Assembly (NCBI GenBank): GCA_016744135.1
Contig: JADGEX010000002.1
Span: forward strand, 620,001-684,000
Source: Pseudodesulfovibrio sp.
GTDB taxonomy: Bacteria > Desulfobacterota > Desulfovibrionia > Desulfovibrionales > Desulfovibrionaceae
Direction: 5' to 3'
DNA: 64,000 bases
The notes beneath the pieces were generated by a model, which saw only the letters and a list, made by a program, of their open reading frames with translations, made no database searches and was not told the origin of the DNA. Made by a program: the position numbers and the translations under genes. This document shows, one piece after another, positions 32,136 to 44,844 of this stretch; the first letter of the stretch is position 1; the number at the start of each line of letters is the position of its first letter.

Positions 32136-35100
32136 ATGGGTCAACTGAGAAAAAAATTCGGCAAAATCGTCAACACGCTCCCCATTCCGCATCTCCTGGA
32201 ACTCCAGGTAGATTCGTACAATCGTTTCCTGCAGGAAGGCACACCGCCGGCCAGCCGTGGAGACTTTGGGCTTGAGGGTGTATTCCGTTCCGTGTTTCCC
32301 ATTGAAGATTTCAACAAGACCGCAAGCCTTGATTTCGTTTCTTATGAAATCGGCGAACCAAAATACGACGTCGATGAGTGCATCTCGAAAGGCCTGACCT
32401 ACGAGACGCCCATCCGTATCACTGTCCGTCTCGTAGTTTTTGACGTGGATGAAGAGACTGACAACCGCACGATTCGCGATATCAAGGAACAGGACATTTA
32501 CTTCGGAACGCTTCCGTTGATGACAGTAAAGGGTACCTATGTAATAAATGGTACTGAACGTGTTATTGTTAACCAGCTTCAGCGTTCTCCCGGTATCATT
32601 TTCGAACATGACTCTGGTAAATCACATTCCAGCCGCAAGGTGCTTTATTCAAGTCGCATCATACCCATGCGCGGCTCTTGGTTGGATTTCGACTTCGACC
32701 ACAAGGACATTTTGTACGTCCGCATTGACCGTCGCCGGAAGATGCCAGTCACCATCCTGCTTAAAGCGATGGGACTTTCTCGTACTGATATCCTTGATTA
32801 TTTCTACGAAATTGAATCTTATTCTTTGCTTAAAACCAAAGTACAGCGCAAGGTCGTAGAAGAGCAATTCCGTAAGGAAGAAGCTTTTGCCGACATTAAA
32901 ATCGGTGATAAGGTTGTGGTCAAGAAGGGCCATAGCTTCACAAAGGGTGCTTGGAAGAAGCTCGTCAAGAACGAGGTTAAGAATATCGAGGTTGATCCGG
33001 TTTCTTTGCTCGGATTGTACTTGGCAAAGGACATCGTCGATAAAAATGGCGAAGTTTTGGCTGAGGCTGCCGAAGAAGTTACCGTTGAACTCCTTGAGAA
33101 GCTCCGTGATGCCAAGATTAAGGATCTGGACGTGCTGCATACTCGCGGCCTGGACGTTTCCTCTGCCTTGCGTGATACGCTTCTTCTGGACAAGACTACG
33201 GATCTCGAGACCGCACAGATCGAGATTTATCGCAGGCTTCGTCCCAGTTCACCTCCCACGCCTGAAATTGCGTCGAACTTTTTTGAGAATTTGTTCCGCT
33301 CTTCCGACTACTACGATCTGTCCAGCGTGGGTCGTTACAAACTTAACTCTCGTCTGAATCAGGACGTGGATTTGTCCACTCGCACTTTGACCAACGAGGA
33401 TATTCTTCTCGCAGTCAAGGAACTTATGCGACTCATGGACACCCATGGTCCAGCTGATGATATTGACCATTTGGGCAACCGTCGTGTTCGTCCGGTGGGA
33501 GAACTGGTAGAAAACCAGTACCGCATCGGCCTCGTCCGCATGGAACGCGCTATTAAAGAGCGCATGTCTTTGCAGGAAGTCGCTACGCTGATGCCCCATG
33601 ATCTGATCAACCCCAAACCGGTTGCTGCAGTGCTGAAGGAGTTCTTTGGAACTTCACAGCTCAGCCAGTTCATGGATCAGACCAACCCGCTTTCCGAAGT
33701 TACTCACAAGCGTCGTCTGTCCGCTCTTGGACCCGGTGGCTTGACTCGTGAGCGTGCTGGTTTTGAGGTCCGCGATGTGCATACCTCTCACTATGGTCGT
33801 ATTTGTCCTATTGAAACGCCTGAAGGACCGAATATTGGTCTGATCGTTTCTTTGACGACGTACGCCAAGGTCAACGATTATGGTTTTATTGAAACACCGT
33901 ATCGTAAGGTTGTGAACAAGCAGACCACCACTGATATATCCTACATTGACGCCTCCAAGGAAGCCAAGGAGATTGTGGCTCAGGCCAATGCTCCTCTGGA
34001 TGATAAGGGTGTTTTTGTTGATTCACGTATCAATGCACGTATTGCCGGCGATATTCAACAAGTCGCAGCAGAAGAAGTCACCTGCATGGATATCAGCCCG
34101 AGCCAGACGGTTTCCATCTCGGCTGCGCTGATTCCCTTCTTGGAACATGATGACGCCAACCGTGCGCTCATGGGTTCCAACATGATGCGTCAGGCTGTTC
34201 CTCTGCTTCAGGCTGAGGAACCCCTGGTCGGTACCAATATGGAAGGTCCGGTCGCTCGCGACTCAGGAGCTTGTGTGCTGGCCGAAGAAGACGGTATCAT
34301 CCACTTTGTGGATGCTGAACGTGTTATTATCAACTATGATAATGGGATTTCCCCGAATACCGGCGGTGCCAAGCATTACGAATTGCAGAAATGGCATAAG
34401 TCCAACCAGAACTCCTGCTTTGGACAAACTCCCCGCGTACAGGTGGGGCAGCGTGTCAAAAAGGGTGCAGTTCTGGCTGATGGCCCCGGCATTGATCATG
34501 GTGAACTCGCCTTGGGTAAGAACTTGCTTGTTGCGTTCATGCCTTGGTGCGGTTTCAACTACGAGGACTCCATTCTCATTTCCGAGCGTATGGTCAAGGA
34601 AGACGTGTTCACCTCGATTCACATTGAGGAATTTGAATTGGTCGCCCGTGACACAAAGCTTGGACCCGAAGAAGTGACCCGTGATATTTCCAACGTTTCT
34701 GAAGAAATGCTTCGGAACTTGGATGAGTGCGGTATCATTTGTATTGGTGCTCGCATCAAACCGGATGACATTATGGTCGGTAAAATCACGCCCAAGGGCG
34801 AGACACAGCTGACTCCGGAAGAGAAACTCCTCCGTGCTATCTTTGGTGATAAGGCTCGCGATGTGAAAAACACCTCTTTGAAGGTGCCGCCGGGAATTTC
34901 CGGTACCATCGTTGACGTCAAGGTCTTCAACCGTCGTTCCGGCGATAAGGATGACCGCACCAAATCGATCGAAGATGCGGATCTCGCAGCCTTTGATGTC
35001 AAGGAAATGAAACATATCGCTTCCTTGACCGCTTCGACTCGTGACAAAGTATGGGCAGCCTGCGAAGGTGGAAAGCTCAAGAAAGAGCTGATTGGACCCA

Positions 35101-36257
35101 AGAAGACCAAGCTTGGCGCAGTCGGCGAGGTTATCGAGCGAGAAGCGCTGGATGCACTTCCTATTAAAAAGATGATCGGTATATTCGATAAGGATATCAA
35201 TGATCAAATCAAGCTGATCGCTGCCGATTATGAGCAGCAGGTCGCTTTTATAAAGAACATCTATGACGTCAAGCGCGATAAAGTCACCGAAGGTGACGAT
35301 CTGCCTCCGGGCGTCATCAAGATGGTCAAGGTCTATGTCGCCGTTAAGCGTAAATTGAGCGTGGGCGATAAGATGGCTGGCCGTCATGGTAACAAGGGTG
35401 TCGTATCCTGCATTCTTCCTGAGGAAGATATGCCGTTCTTTGATGACGGCACTCCCATGGATATCGTTTTGAACCCGCTAGGCGTTCCCTCCCGTATGAA
35501 TATCGGGCAGATCATGGAAACCCATTTGGGCATGGCCGGTCGCAAGCTCGGTCAGCAGGTTACAAAGATGATGGAAGAGAGCGGCAACGCGCTCAAGGAC
35601 ATCCGTGAGGACGTCAAATCCATCCTTGATACACCTGACATGTACGAACTCATCGACTCCATGAGTGATGAAGAGTTTGTGACAGCGCTCAAGCAGTTGA
35701 AGAACGGTATTGTTGCCAAGACACCTGTGTTCGACGGCGCGAATGAAGACGGCATCTGGGGCTGGCTTGAGAAAGCCGGGCTCGCCTCTGACGGTAAGTT
35801 CATCTTGTTTGATGGCCGTACTGGCGAACCGTTCCACAGCCGTGTCACTGTTGGCATCATGTACATTCTGAAACTGCATCACCTTGTTGACGAGAAGATT
35901 CATGCCCGGTCTACCGGTCCTTACTCGCTCGTTACGCAGCAGCCTTTGGGCGGTAAAGCTCAATTTGGTGGCCAGCGTCTGGGTGAGATGGAAGTCTGGG
36001 CTCTTGAGGCCTACGGCGCCGCCTATCTTCTGCAGGAGTTCCTCACCGTCAAATCTGATGATGTGCAGGGCCGTGTGAAGATGTACGAAAAGATTGTCAA
36101 AGGTGATAACTTCCTGGAAGCCGGCTTGCCGGAATCCTTCAACGTTCTGGTCAAGGAACTCATGTCGCTGGGTCTGGATGTGACTTTGCACTACGAAGAC
36201 CGTAAGCGTCCCGTTGCTCCTGCTGCTCCCGCAGCCATGAAGCCGCTGGTGGACTAA
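32136..36257 (+). CDS. rpoB: RNA polymerase subunit beta
   Basis: A subunit of 1373 aa beginning [16 protein letters not shown] at ATG 32136 after GAGGG. An in-frame extension reaches 31989 but adds 49 residues unlike RpoB and overlaps the leader. The rifampicin region is conserved: [40 protein letters not shown] and [15 protein letters not shown], with no obvious resistance change seen. The flap, [12 protein letters not shown] catalytic lysine segment and the C-terminal [20 protein letters not shown] clamp are present. rpoC follows after 83 nt. Confidence 0.98.
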   Translation: MGQLRKKFGKIVNTLPIPHLLELQVDSYNRFLQEGTPPASRGDFGLEGVFRSVFPIEDFNKTASLDFVSYEIGEPKYDVDECISKGLTYETPIRITVRLVVFDVDEETDNRTIRDIKEQDIYFGTLPLMTVKGTYVINGTERVIVNQLQRSPGIIFEHDSGKSHSSRKVLYSSRIIPMRGSWLDFDFDHKDILYVRIDRRRKMPVTILLKAMGLSRTDILDYFYEIESYSLLKTKVQRKVVEEQFRKEEAFADIKIGDKVVVKKGHSFTKGAWKKLVKNEVKNIEVDPVSLLGLYLAKDIVDKNGEVLAEAAEEVTVELLEKLRDAKIKDLDVLHTRGLDVSSALRDTLLLDKTTDLETAQIEIYRRLRPSSPPTPEIASNFFENLFRSSDYYDLSSVGRYKLNSRLNQDVDLSTRTLTNEDILLAVKELMRLMDTHGPADDIDHLGNRRVRPVGELVENQYRIGLVRMERAIKERMSLQEVATLMPHDLINPKPVAAVLKEFFGTSQLSQFMDQTNPLSEVTHKRRLSALGPGGLTRERAGFEVRDVHTSHYGRICPIETPEGPNIGLIVSLTTYAKVNDYGFIETPYRKVVNKQTTTDISYIDASKEAKEIVAQANAPLDDKGVFVDSRINARIAGDIQQVAAEEVTCMDISPSQTVSISAALIPFLEHDDANRALMGSNMMRQAVPLLQAEEPLVGTNMEGPVARDSGACVLAEEDGIIHFVDAERVIINYDNGISPNTGGAKHYELQKWHKSNQNSCFGQTPRVQVGQRVKKGAVLADGPGIDHGELALGKNLLVAFMPWCGFNYEDSILISERMVKEDVFTSIHIEEFELVARDTKLGPEEVTRDISNVSEEMLRNLDECGIICIGARIKPDDIMVGKITPKGETQLTPEEKLLRAIFGDKARDVKNTSLKVPPGISGTIVDVKVFNRRSGDKDDRTKSIEDADLAAFDVKEMKHIASLTASTRDKVWAACEGGKLKKELIGPKKTKLGAVGEVIEREALDALPIKKMIGIFDKDINDQIKLIAADYEQQVAFIKNIYDVKRDKVTEGDDLPPGVIKMVKVYVAVKRKLSVGDKMAGRHGNKGVVSCILPEEDMPFFDDGTPMDIVLNPLGVPSRMNIGQIMETHLGMAGRKLGQQVTKMMEESGNALKDIREDVKSILDTPDMYELIDSMSDEEFVTALKQLKNGIVAKTPVFDGANEDGIWGWLEKAGLASDGKFILFDGRTGEPFHSRVTVGIMYILKLHHLVDEKIHARSTGPYSLVTQQPLGGKAQFGGQRLGEMEVWALEAYGAAYLLQEFLTVKSDDVQGRVKMYEKIVKGDNFLEAGLPESFNVLVKELMSLGLDVTLHYEDRKRPVAPAAPAAMKPLVD

Positions 36258-36340
36258 GGCCGGACTGTTAAAAGGTAATAGGCCCGGTCAGTCGAAAGAC
36301 TGGCCGGGCATGAAATAACTTCTTACGATAGGGGATATCC

Positions 36341-39300
36341 ATGACGTTGGACGATCTGTTCACATTGCGTGGAGCGCCGAATGCTGCTGCCCAAGGGCGT
36401 AACCTGAAGGCTATCCAGATATCCATTGCTGCGCCTGAGACTATTCGTGAATGGTCTTTTGGCGAGGTTAAAAAACCGGAAACCATCAATTACCGTACCT
36501 TCAAGCCGGAGCGGGATGGCCTTTTCTGTGCCAAAATCTTCGGTCCTGTGAAAGACTACGAATGCAACTGCGGTAAGTACAAGCGCATGAAGCACCGCGG
36601 CATCGTCTGCGAAAAGTGCGGCGTTGAGGTCATTGCCTCCAAGGTTCGCCGTGAGCGCATGGGCCACATCGAACTTGCTGCTCCTGTTGCACACATATGG
36701 TTTCTGAAGACTCTCCCTTCCAAGATCGGTACCCTGCTCGACATCACCATGGCCGATCTGGAAAAGGTCTTGTACTTTGATTCCTTCATCGTTCTTGATC
36801 CGGGAGAAACCCCGCTCAAGACGCATCAGGTCGTGTCTGAAGATCAGTATTTTCAGGTTATCGATCACTTCGGTGAAGACGCATTGACCGTTGGTATGGG
36901 GGCAGAAACTGTCCGCACCATGTTGCAGGCGCTTGATCTGCCGACCCTTCGTGCTGAATTGCGTGAAGAGTCTCAGACCACACGGTCCCAGACCAAGAAA
37001 AAGAAAATTACCAAGCGACTGAAGATCGTCGAGGCTTTCCTCGAGTCTGGCAACAAGCCGGAGTGGATGATCATGGAAGTGATTCCCATCATTCCGCCCG
37101 AACTTCGTCCGTTGGTTCCTTTGGATGGTGGTCGTTTTGCCACTTCCGATCTCAATGATCTGTATCGGCGCGTTATCAACCGTAACAACCGTCTGAAAAG
37201 ACTGTTGGAACTGGGCGCTCCTGAGATTATTATCCGCAACGAAAAACGTATGTTGCAGGAAGCCGTTGACGCATTGTTCGACAACGGTCGACGCGGCCGT
37301 GCCATTACGGGCACAAATGGTCGTCCGTTGAAATCCCTGTCCGACATGATCAAGGGTAAACAAGGTCGCTTCCGTCAGAACCTTCTGGGTAAGCGTGTTG
37401 ATTATTCTGGTCGTTCCGTTATTGTTGTTGGTCCCAAACTCAAGTTGCATCAGTGCGGCTTGCCCAAGAAGATGGCTCTCGAACTTTTCAAGCCGTTCAT
37501 TTATTCCGAGCTTGAAAAACGTGAGTTGGCCACTACCATCAAATCTGCAAAGAAAATGGTCGAGCGCGAAGATCTGGTCGTCTGGGATATCCTGGAAGAC
37601 GTGGTCCGCGAGTATCCGATCATGCTTAACCGCGCACCGACCTTGCATCGATTGGGTATTCAGGCTTTTGAGCCTCTGCTCATCGAGGGTAAGGCCATTC
37701 AGCTGCATCCGCTCGTCTGTTCCGCATACAACGCGGATTTCGATGGTGACCAGATGGCCGTCCACGTTCCGCTTTCAGTGGAAGCGCAGATCGAATGCCG
37801 CGTTTTGATGATGAGCACCAACAATATCTTGAGTCCGTCAAACGGAACTCCGATCATCAACCCGTCGCAGGATATTGTTCTTGGACTGTATTATCTGACA
37901 ACTCCGCGTTCCTTTGAAAAGGGCGAGGGAATGACTTTCTCCGATTCGGCAGAAGTCATCTCCGCTTACGATTTTGGTGTTGTTGGTATTCATGCCAGGA
38001 TCAAGGTTCGCATTGACGGCGAGATTATTGAAACGACTACTGGTCGTATTATTGTTGCCGAGCTGTTGCCAAAGAATGTTCCTTTTGCTTTGGTTAACTG
38101 CGTTCTCAATAAGAAAAATATTGCAGCCCTGGTTACTGGTGCTTACCGTCTGGCCGGTACCAAATCCACGGTTATTCTGTGTGATAGAATCAAGGATCTG
38201 GGTTACGAATTCGCAACCCGTGCTGGTGTGACCATTGGTGTCAAGGATCTAAAGATTCCTGATGCCAAGCCTAAGATGCTCGCTACCGCCAATGTAGAGG
38301 TTGACGAAATCGAGAATCAGTTCCAGGACGGTATCATCACCCGTACAGAGAAATATAATAAGATTGTTGACGTTTGGACCAAGGTTACAAACGACATTTC
38401 CAACGAAATGATGCAGGAGATATCTACGGACATTTTGACCGATCCCAAGACCGGCAAAACCGAAGTAAACTCCAGCTTCAACCCAATCTATATGATGGCG
38501 ACCTCTGGAGCTCGAGGCAACCAGGACCAGATGCGTCAGTTGGCTGGTATGCGTGGTTTGATGGCAAAGCCTTCTGGTGAAATTATCGAGACCCCAATTA
38601 CGGCTTCCTTCCGCGAAGGCCTGTCTGTTCTCCAGTACTTTAACTCCACTCACGGTGCACGAAAGGGCTTGGCTGATACCGCGCTCAAGACTGCAAACTC
38701 TGGTTACTTGACCCGTCGCCTCGTGGATGTTGTCCAAGATGTGACAGTGTCTGAAATTGATTGCGGTACCGTGGATGGTCTTGAAATTGGTCACCTTATG
38801 AAGGGTGGTGAAATCAAACAGCGTCTGGCCGAACGTGTCCAAGGTCGTGTGACCATGTTTGACACTTTTGACGAAGATACTGGTGAATTGGTCATTCCGG
38901 CCAATTCCATCATTGATGAAGCTTATGCCCAGAAACTCGATAAGTCGGGTGTGAACTCCATTCTCATTCGTTCCGGTTTAACCTGTAAGTCCAAGCAGGG
39001 CATATGCGCCATGTGTTATGGTCGAGACCTTGCACGCGGCCATCTGGTCAACGTCGGTGAGACGGTCGGTATTATCGCCGCTCAGTCCATCGGTGAGCCT
39101 GGAACCCAGCTGACTATGCGTACCTTCCATATTGGTGGTACCGCATCCAAGGAAATTGAATCTTCGAACATCGAATCCCAGCACAATGGTCGCACCGTGA
39201 CTTCTCGTATGCGTACTGTCGTCAACTCCGAAGGCCACAAAATGGTGCTCGGTAAGAGTTGTCAGGTTGGAATTATTGACGAGCAGGGCCGTGAGCGTGA

Positions 39301-40495
39301 AAAATACACGCTTCCATCCGGTTCTCGTTTGTTGGTGGACGAAGGGCAGGATATCAAGAAGGGAACCCCTCTGGCTGAGTGGGATCCGTACATGGAGCCG
39401 TTCATTGTTGACGTTTCCGGTGCTATCAAATTCAAGGATATCATTGAAGGCAAGACCGTGCAGGAAGATCGTACTTCCAAGGCATCCTTCACCATTATGG
39501 AATACCGTACTACCAACTTCCGTCCCTCGGTCGGTCTGTTGGGTGAAGACGGAACCCCCGTGCAGCGTCCCGGCACCGAAATCGATGCCAACTTCGCTAT
39601 GCCTGTGGGCGCCATTCTGATGGTTAAGGACGGTGATATGGTCAAGGCCGGTGACGTTATCGCACGTAAACCACGTGAGTCTTCCAAGACGAAAGATATC
39701 GTTGGTGGTCTCCCGCGCGTCGCAGAGCTGTTCGAGGTACGCAAACCCAAGGATATGGGTGTTGTCACCTCCATTGACGGCATTGTCACCTTTGGTGCTG
39801 AAACCAAAGGTAAGCGCAAAGTTGTTGTCACGCCGGAAACCGGTGACGTTCAGGAATTCCTTATTCCCAAGGGTAAGCATATCACGGTTCAGGAAGCTGA
39901 CTTCGTGGAAGCAGGTGACCTGCTGACAGAAGGCAACCCGGAACTGCATGATATCTTGCGCATTAAGGGTGAAAAGTTCCTGGCTGGTTACCTTGTTGAA
40001 GAAATTCAGGATGTGTATCGTTTCCAGGGTGTTAACATTAACGATAAGCATATTGAAATAATCGTGCGTCAGATGCTTAAAAAGGTCTCCATCCTCGAAC
40101 CTGGTTCTACCTCCTTCCTTATCGGAGAGCAGGTGGATAAGATCAGGTTTATGTTAGAGAACAATAAGGTCTCAGATGAAGGTGGCACTCCCGCTATAGC
40201 CGAGACTTTGGTTCTGGGTATTACCCAGGCATCTTTGTCCACGGATTCCTTCATCTCTGCAGCTTCCTTCCAGGAAACAACCAAGGTTTTGACCGAGGCT
40301 TCTTTGAAAGGTAAGTGTGATCATCTGCGCGGCTTGAAAGAAAACGTCATTGTTGGTCGTTTGGTGCCCGCTGGTACCGGCTTCCGCAAGTACACCGAAG
40401 CAGGCATTGCAGTGCCGGAACAGACGGAGCGCCCGGATAAGTTCCTTGAGGAACTTGAAGAGAGTCCGTTACTGGTTGACGTCCCGCAGGCCTAG
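36341..40495 (+). CDS. rpoC: RNA polymerase subunit beta prime
   Basis: A subunit of 1384 aa. The N-terminal zinc site has C75, C77, C90 and C93 (ECNCGKY, IVCEKCG). The catalytic [12 protein letters not shown] loop carries the three Mg2+-binding aspartates. A second zinc site is [17 protein letters not shown]. The bridge helix and trigger-loop region ([11 protein letters not shown]) are typical. It ends with DVPQA. An AGGGGA site precedes the ATG. A terminator-like hairpin follows. Confidence 0.98.
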   Translation: MTLDDLFTLRGAPNAAAQGRNLKAIQISIAAPETIREWSFGEVKKPETINYRTFKPERDGLFCAKIFGPVKDYECNCGKYKRMKHRGIVCEKCGVEVIASKVRRERMGHIELAAPVAHIWFLKTLPSKIGTLLDITMADLEKVLYFDSFIVLDPGETPLKTHQVVSEDQYFQVIDHFGEDALTVGMGAETVRTMLQALDLPTLRAELREESQTTRSQTKKKKITKRLKIVEAFLESGNKPEWMIMEVIPIIPPELRPLVPLDGGRFATSDLNDLYRRVINRNNRLKRLLELGAPEIIIRNEKRMLQEAVDALFDNGRRGRAITGTNGRPLKSLSDMIKGKQGRFRQNLLGKRVDYSGRSVIVVGPKLKLHQCGLPKKMALELFKPFIYSELEKRELATTIKSAKKMVEREDLVVWDILEDVVREYPIMLNRAPTLHRLGIQAFEPLLIEGKAIQLHPLVCSAYNADFDGDQMAVHVPLSVEAQIECRVLMMSTNNILSPSNGTPIINPSQDIVLGLYYLTTPRSFEKGEGMTFSDSAEVISAYDFGVVGIHARIKVRIDGEIIETTTGRIIVAELLPKNVPFALVNCVLNKKNIAALVTGAYRLAGTKSTVILCDRIKDLGYEFATRAGVTIGVKDLKIPDAKPKMLATANVEVDEIENQFQDGIITRTEKYNKIVDVWTKVTNDISNEMMQEISTDILTDPKTGKTEVNSSFNPIYMMATSGARGNQDQMRQLAGMRGLMAKPSGEIIETPITASFREGLSVLQYFNSTHGARKGLADTALKTANSGYLTRRLVDVVQDVTVSEIDCGTVDGLEIGHLMKGGEIKQRLAERVQGRVTMFDTFDEDTGELVIPANSIIDEAYAQKLDKSGVNSILIRSGLTCKSKQGICAMCYGRDLARGHLVNVGETVGIIAAQSIGEPGTQLTMRTFHIGGTASKEIESSNIESQHNGRTVTSRMRTVVNSEGHKMVLGKSCQVGIIDEQGREREKYTLPSGSRLLVDEGQDIKKGTPLAEWDPYMEPFIVDVSGAIKFKDIIEGKTVQEDRTSKASFTIMEYRTTNFRPSVGLLGEDGTPVQRPGTEIDANFAMPVGAILMVKDGDMVKAGDVIARKPRESSKTKDIVGGLPRVAELFEVRKPKDMGVVTSIDGIVTFGAETKGKRKVVVTPETGDVQEFLIPKGKHITVQEADFVEAGDLLTEGNPELHDILRIKGEKFLAGYLVEEIQDVYRFQGVNINDKHIEIIVRQMLKKVSILEPGSTSFLIGEQVDKIRFMLENNKVSDEGGTPAIAETLVLGITQASLSTDSFISAASFQETTKVLTEASLKGKCDHLRGLKENVIVGRLVPAGTGFRKYTEAGIAVPEQTERPDKFLEELEESPLLVDVPQA

Positions 40496-40541
40496 GAACG
40501 AAAAGAAAATAACACGGTATCAACCGTGTCTAATTGATTGA

Positions 40542-40577
40542 AAAGATTGGAGAGGTCCGACCTCTCCAAATCTTTTT
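40542..40577 (+). terminator. Terminator after rpoC
   Basis: TTGGAGAGGT/ACCTCTCCAA (10 bp, CCG loop), extended by AAAGA/TCTTT, followed by TTTTT. A smaller hairpin ACACGGT/ACCGTGT lies at 40512-40529. Together they separate rpoBC from the str operon. Confidence 0.75.
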
Positions 40578-40621
40578 GGTAAGAGAACCGAAAAGTATCC
40601 GTGAAGTTCTGGGCGAATCAC

Positions 40622-40651
40622 TTGACAAGCCCGGAGTTTTTAGATTACTTG
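40622..40651 (+). promoter_or_regulatory. Promoter region of the str operon
   Basis: A perfect TTGACA at 40622-40627 is followed 16-18 nt later by only weak -10 hexamers (ATTACT, TACTTG). A hairpin GCGCAA-TCT-TTGCGC (40663-40677) lies in the leader before rpsL. Confidence 0.4.
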
Positions 40652-40711
40652 CGGTCCTCTTTGCGCAATCTTTGCGCGTGGGTAATCTATTAACTATTGA
40701 TTGGAGGATGA

Positions 40712-41083
40712 ATGCCCACCATTAACCAACTCATCCGTAGAGGCCGCAAAGCGCAGCCCAAGCGGAAGAAAACCCCGGCTCTGATGGAATGCCCTCAGCG
40801 TCGTGGTGTTTGCACCAGGGTTTACACAACAACCCCTAAGAAGCCGAACTCCGCGCTTCGTAAGGTTGCTCGTGTTCGCCTGACCAACGGCATGGAAGTA
40901 ACTGCCTATATTGGTGGTGAAGGCCATAACCTGCAGGAACACTCCGTGGTTCTTATTCGTGGCGGTCGTGTAAAGGATTTGCCAGGTGTTCGTTACCATG
41001 TTGTCCGCGGTACTCTCGATACCTCCGGTGTTGATGATCGTCGTCGTGGTCGTTCCAAGTACGGCACCAAGCGTCCTAAATAG
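40712..41083 (+). CDS. rpsL: 30S ribosomal protein S12 (uS12)
   Basis: A 123-aa decoding-centre protein. [32 protein letters not shown] and [17 protein letters not shown] contain the lysines linked to streptomycin sensitivity (KKPNSA and VKDLPG), which look wild type. GGAGG precedes the ATG. It opens the rpsL-rpsG-fusA block. Confidence 0.98.
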   Translation: MPTINQLIRRGRKAQPKRKKTPALMECPQRRGVCTRVYTTTPKKPNSALRKVARVRLTNGMEVTAYIGGEGHNLQEHSVVLIRGGRVKDLPGVRYHVVRGTLDTSGVDDRRRGRSKYGTKRPK

Positions 41084-41103
41084 GTTAGCCTTTTTCTAAA
41101 TGC

Positions 41104-41157
41104 CCGGGGAGGGATGACAAAGTAGGGCGGAGGCTGCCCCAAATAATGTCCCCCCGG
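41104..41157 (+). promoter_or_regulatory. rpsL-rpsG intercistronic structure
   Basis: CCGGGG (41104-41109) can pair with CCCCGG (41152-41157), enclosing a small GGGC/GCCC hairpin. In other bacteria S7 binds between rpsL and rpsG to repress; a like role here is a guess from position. Confidence 0.35.
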
Positions 41158-41178
41158 CGGAACTTCAAGGAGAAAAAA

Positions 41179-41649
41179 ATGCCTCGTAAAGGTCCTGTCC
41201 AAAAGAGACAGATCCTGCCGGATCCAGTATACGGCAGCAAACTCATCACTCGCTTCATCAACCGGCTTATGCTGGATGGTAAGAAGAGTACTGCAGAAAG
41301 AATTTTCTACCAGGCTATTGAAACCCTGGCTAATAAGACTAACGAAGAGCCTTTGAGAGCTTTCGAAAAGTGCTTGGACAACATTCGTCCTTCTTTGGAA
41401 GTCAAATCCCGTCGCGTCGGTGGTGCCACCTATCAGGTACCTCTCGAAGTTCGCCCGGACCGTCAGACCGCTCTCGCCATTCGTTGGCTGATCGGTTATG
41501 CACGTGGTCGCGGAGAGAAGGGCATGGTTGCCCGTCTGTCTGGTGAACTGCTGGACTCCTTCAATAACCGTGGCGGCGCTGTCAAGAAGCGTGAAGATAC
41601 CCACAAGATGGCTGAAGCTAACAAAGCTTTTGCTCACTACCGCTGGTAG
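41179..41649 (+). CDS. rpsG: 30S ribosomal protein S7 (uS7)
   Basis: A 156-aa primary 16S-binding protein that nucleates the 30S head. It starts [20 protein letters not shown] at ATG 41179 after AAGGAGA; an upstream in-frame ATG at 41146 lies in the intercistronic hairpin. [19 protein letters not shown] and ALAIRWL are conserved. fusA follows after 15 nt. Confidence 0.97.
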   Translation: MPRKGPVQKRQILPDPVYGSKLITRFINRLMLDGKKSTAERIFYQAIETLANKTNEEPLRAFEKCLDNIRPSLEVKSRRVGGATYQVPLEVRPDRQTALAIRWLIGYARGRGEKGMVARLSGELLDSFNNRGGAVKKREDTHKMAEANKAFAHYRW

Positions 41650-41664
41650 TCACGGAGTATTACA

Positions 41665-43737
41665 GTGGCGAGAAAAGTACCCAGAGACAAACAGCGCAAT
41701 ATCGGTATTATGGCCCACATCGATGCGGGCAAAACTACTACGACAGAGCGCATTCTGTTTTACACCGGCGTTTCCCACAAGATCGGTGAAGTTCACGACG
41801 GCGAAGCTACCATGGACTGGATGGTTCAGGAGCAGGAACGTGGTATTACCATTACTTCTGCTGCAACCACCTGCATGTGGCGCGACCATCGTGTCAATAT
41901 CATTGATACACCTGGTCACGTTGACTTCACCATGGAAGTTGAGCGCGCTCTGCGCGTGCTGGATGGCGCTATAGCCGTTTTTGACTCCGTGGCCGGAGTC
42001 GAGCCTCAGTCTGAGACTGTCTGGCGTCAGGCGGATCGCTACCGCGTTCCTCGTATGGCGTTTGTCAACAAGATGGACCGTGTTGGCGCGGATTTCTTCC
42101 GTTGTGTTGATATGATGAAGACACGCCTCGGCGCCAAGGCCGTTCCCGTTCAGCTGCCCATCGGTGCAGAGGACGAGTTTGAAGGTGTTGTCGATCTCAT
42201 CGAAGGAAAGGCTTACATCTATGATCATAAAGATCATGGTGCCAGCTTCTCCACCGTTGATGTGCCTGAAGAGCTTCAGGACCAATATGAGTTGATGCGT
42301 TCCGAGATGATCGAAGCCATTGCCGAGGAAGACGAAGTCCTTCTCGAAAGGTACATGACTGAAGAGGAACTGACCGCTGATGAACTGCGCGAAGGTGTGC
42401 GTAAGGCTACTAACAGCCTGACCATCTGCCCCGTTCTGTGCGGCACCGCATTCCGCAACAAAGGCGTTCAGCCTCTGCTTGACGCTGTTGTCGATTACAT
42501 GCCGTCTCCTCTCGATATCGAAACCATGAAGGGTATCGATCCTCATACCGAGGAAGAAATCGAATGCCCCTGCGACGACGACAGGCCGCTCGCAGCTCTC
42601 GCTTTCAAACTCATGACTGACCCCTTTGTCGGCCATCTGACCTTCCTGCGTATCTACTCCGGTAAGATCGTCAGCGGTGACACTGTCATGAACGCTGCCA
42701 CCGGCAAGAAAGAGCGCATTGGTCGCCTTTTGAAAATGCACGCTAACAAGCGTGAAGAAATAAAAGAGGCATACGCTGGCGACATCGTCGCTGCCGTCGG
42801 CCTCAAATACGTAGCCACTGGTGATACCATGTCGGATCTCAAGAACGCTGTCGTTCTTGAATCTCTTGATATCCCCGATTCAGTTATTGAAGTGGCTATT
42901 GAACCCAAGACCAAGGCAGACCGTGACACATTGTCCGCTGCTCTCGTCAAGCTTGCCAAGGAAGATCCATCTTTCCGCGTCAAGGGTGACGAAGAGACCG
43001 GACAGACCCTGATCGCCGGAATGGGCGAGTTGCATCTCGAAATCATTGTTGATCGTCTCCTCAGGGAGTTCAACGTGAATGCAAACGTGGGTGCACCCCG
43101 CGTTGCGTACAGAGAGACCATCTCCGCACCGAAAAAGGTCGATGTCAAACACGCCAAACAGTCTGGTGGTCGTGGTCAGTATGGCCACGTTATCCTGGAA
43201 ATCGAACCCAATCCTGAGAAAGGGTACGAATTTGAGGATGCTATCAAGGGCGGCGTTATTCCCAAGGAATACATCCCCGCTGTTGATAAGGGCATTCAGG
43301 ATGCCATGAAAAACGGTATCGTCGCCGGTTTCCCGGTTGTCGATGTGAAGGTCAAGCTTGTTTACGGCTCCTATCATGAAGTCGACTCCAGCGAACAGGC
43401 CTTCTATATTGCCGGTTCTCAGGCAATCAAGGAAGCTTGCAGAGGCGCCAAGCCGGTCTTGCTTGAGCCGATTATGTCGGTTGAAGTTGTGACCCCCGAG
43501 GATTACCTCGGTGATGTCATGGGTGACTTGAACGGCCGTCGTGGACGCGTGGGTGAAATGGAAGCCCGCACCGGTGTCCAGGTTGTTCGGTCTTTCGTCC
43601 CGCTTTCCGAGATGTTCGGATATGCCACTGATCTTCGTTCGAAGACACAGGGCCGCGCGACGTTCACCATGCAGTTCGATCACTACGAAAAGTTACCGAA
43701 CAGCTTGGCTGAAGAATTGATGAACGGAAAAGATTAA
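41665..43737 (+). CDS. fusA: Elongation factor G
   Basis: A translocase GTPase of 690 aa starting at GTG 41665, with GGAG 7 nt upstream. G motifs are AHIDAGKT (17-24), the switch [23 protein letters not shown] and NKMDRVGAD. Domains II-V include RGQYGHV in domain IV and [17 protein letters not shown] in domain V. No tuf follows it, unlike the classical str operon; a new promoter and leader precede rpsJ. Confidence 0.97.
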   Translation: MARKVPRDKQRNIGIMAHIDAGKTTTTERILFYTGVSHKIGEVHDGEATMDWMVQEQERGITITSAATTCMWRDHRVNIIDTPGHVDFTMEVERALRVLDGAIAVFDSVAGVEPQSETVWRQADRYRVPRMAFVNKMDRVGADFFRCVDMMKTRLGAKAVPVQLPIGAEDEFEGVVDLIEGKAYIYDHKDHGASFSTVDVPEELQDQYELMRSEMIEAIAEEDEVLLERYMTEEELTADELREGVRKATNSLTICPVLCGTAFRNKGVQPLLDAVVDYMPSPLDIETMKGIDPHTEEEIECPCDDDRPLAALAFKLMTDPFVGHLTFLRIYSGKIVSGDTVMNAATGKKERIGRLLKMHANKREEIKEAYAGDIVAAVGLKYVATGDTMSDLKNAVVLESLDIPDSVIEVAIEPKTKADRDTLSAALVKLAKEDPSFRVKGDEETGQTLIAGMGELHLEIIVDRLLREFNVNANVGAPRVAYRETISAPKKVDVKHAKQSGGRGQYGHVILEIEPNPEKGYEFEDAIKGGVIPKEYIPAVDKGIQDAMKNGIVAGFPVVDVKVKLVYGSYHEVDSSEQAFYIAGSQAIKEACRGAKPVLLEPIMSVEVVTPEDYLGDVMGDLNGRRGRVGEMEARTGVQVVRSFVPLSEMFGYATDLRSKTQGRATFTMQFDHYEKLPNSLAEELMNGKD

Positions 43738-43763
43738 CGTAGAGCCGAGGATTTTCCCTTTGC

Positions 43764-43792
43764 TTGACACTGCGGCGAGTCGGGTGTAATCA
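43764..43792 (+). promoter_or_regulatory. Promoter of the S10 operon
   Basis: TTGACA (43764-43769) is followed by TGTAAT after 15 nt or TAATCA after 17 nt (43785-43792). A hairpin GTGCCA/TGGCAC (43814-43835) lies in the leader before rpsJ. No terminator is visible between fusA and this site, so read-through is possible. Confidence 0.5.
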
Positions 43793-43868
43793 ACCCGACC
43801 GCTGCAATGAACCGTGCCATTATCAATTTTGGCACGAGCAAAGATAAATCCTTTGAGGAGAAAGCACT

Positions 43869-44189
43869 ATGGCTGCTTCGATGGCGAGCGATCGCATCAG
43901 AATTAAATTGAGATCATACGATTACCGTATTTTGGACAAGGCTGTCACCGAGATCGTTGACACCGCCCGGAATACGGGTGCGGCAATTGCCGGCCCCGTG
44001 CCGCTGCCCACCGACATTCATCGTACTACTGTTCAGAAGTCTGTTCACGTTGACAAAAAGTCTCGTGAGCAGTTTGAAATGCGTATTCACAAGCGTCTTC
44101 TGGATATTCTTGAACCAACTCAGCAGACTGTTGACGCTCTTGGCAAGCTTTCCTTGCCTGCCGGCGTGGACGTCGAGATCAAGCTCTAG
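43869..44189 (+). CDS. rpsJ: 30S ribosomal protein S10 (uS10)
   Basis: A 106-aa protein beginning [20 protein letters not shown], with the loop [29 protein letters not shown] present and split here for description. It also pairs with NusB in antitermination and with NusG. GAGGAGAAAG precedes the ATG. It leads the S10 operon; rplC follows after 10 nt. Confidence 0.97.
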   Translation: MAASMASDRIRIKLRSYDYRILDKAVTEIVDTARNTGAAIAGPVPLPTDIHRTTVQKSVHVDKKSREQFEMRIHKRLLDILEPTQQTVDALGKLSLPAGVDVEIKL

Positions 44190-44199
44190 GAGTATAGTT

Positions 44200-44832
44200 A
44201 TGGCTAAGACTCTCGGATTGCTTGGCAAGAAGCTGGGCATGACACGCATTTTCACTGACGATGGTAAAATCTGTCCTGTAACCGTTATTGAGGCTGGTCC
44301 TTGTTCGGTTATGCAGATTAAGACCACAGATAAGGAAGGCTACAACGCTTTGCAGCTCGGTTATGATTCCATCGCCGAACGCAAAGTGAACAAGCCCATG
44401 AAAGGCCATATGGCCAAGGCCGGTAAGGACCTCTATCGCACACTCAAGGAATTTCCTCTTGAAGTAGTAGAAGAGTACGAACTGGGCCAAGAAATTACCG
44501 TCGACATTTTTGCCGCCGGTGAAAAGGTCAAGGTTACCGGTACCTCCAAGGGTAAAGGTTTCCAGGGTGTCATGAAGCGTCACAACTTCGCTGGCTCCCG
44601 CGCCTCCCATGGTGCTGAGAAAGTTCACCGCGTTCCCGGTTCAGTCGGTAACGCTACTTTCCCAGGCCGCGTTTGGAAGGGCAAGAAAATGCCCGGCCAG
44701 ATGGGTAATGCACGTGTGACCTTGAGCAACGTGGAAATCGTCGATGTCAGGCCCGAGGACAATGTCCTGTTGGTCAAGGGCCAAGTGCCCGGTCCCAACA
44801 ACGGCCTCGTGATGATCCGCAAGAACGGCTAA
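44200..44832 (+). CDS. rplC: 50S ribosomal protein L3 (uL3)
   Basis: A 210-aa protein reaching the peptidyl transferase centre. It begins MAKTLGLLGKKLGMTRIF at ATG 44200, following TAGGAG. The longer in-frame ORF from 43957 runs inside rpsJ and is rejected. GKGFQGVMKRHNFAG and HRVPGSVG (with Gln methylation site region PGQMGN) are conserved. rplD follows after 12 nt. Confidence 0.97.
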   Translation: MAKTLGLLGKKLGMTRIFTDDGKICPVTVIEAGPCSVMQIKTTDKEGYNALQLGYDSIAERKVNKPMKGHMAKAGKDLYRTLKEFPLEVVEEYELGQEITVDIFAAGEKVKVTGTSKGKGFQGVMKRHNFAGSRASHGAEKVHRVPGSVGNATFPGRVWKGKKMPGQMGNARVTLSNVEIVDVRPEDNVLLVKGQVPGPNNGLVMIRKNG

Positions 44833-44844
44833 GAGGTATACGTC

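Noticed and set aside
36323-37765. 480-codon minus-strand ORF opposite rpoC
   Set aside because: It is an antisense shadow of a strongly coding, highly biased gene. It has no motif or ribosome-binding site, and rpoC is certain.
43957-44199. Long N-terminal extension of L3
   Set aside because: It runs inside rpsJ in another frame; the L3 N-terminus is MAKTLGLLGKKLGM at 44200.
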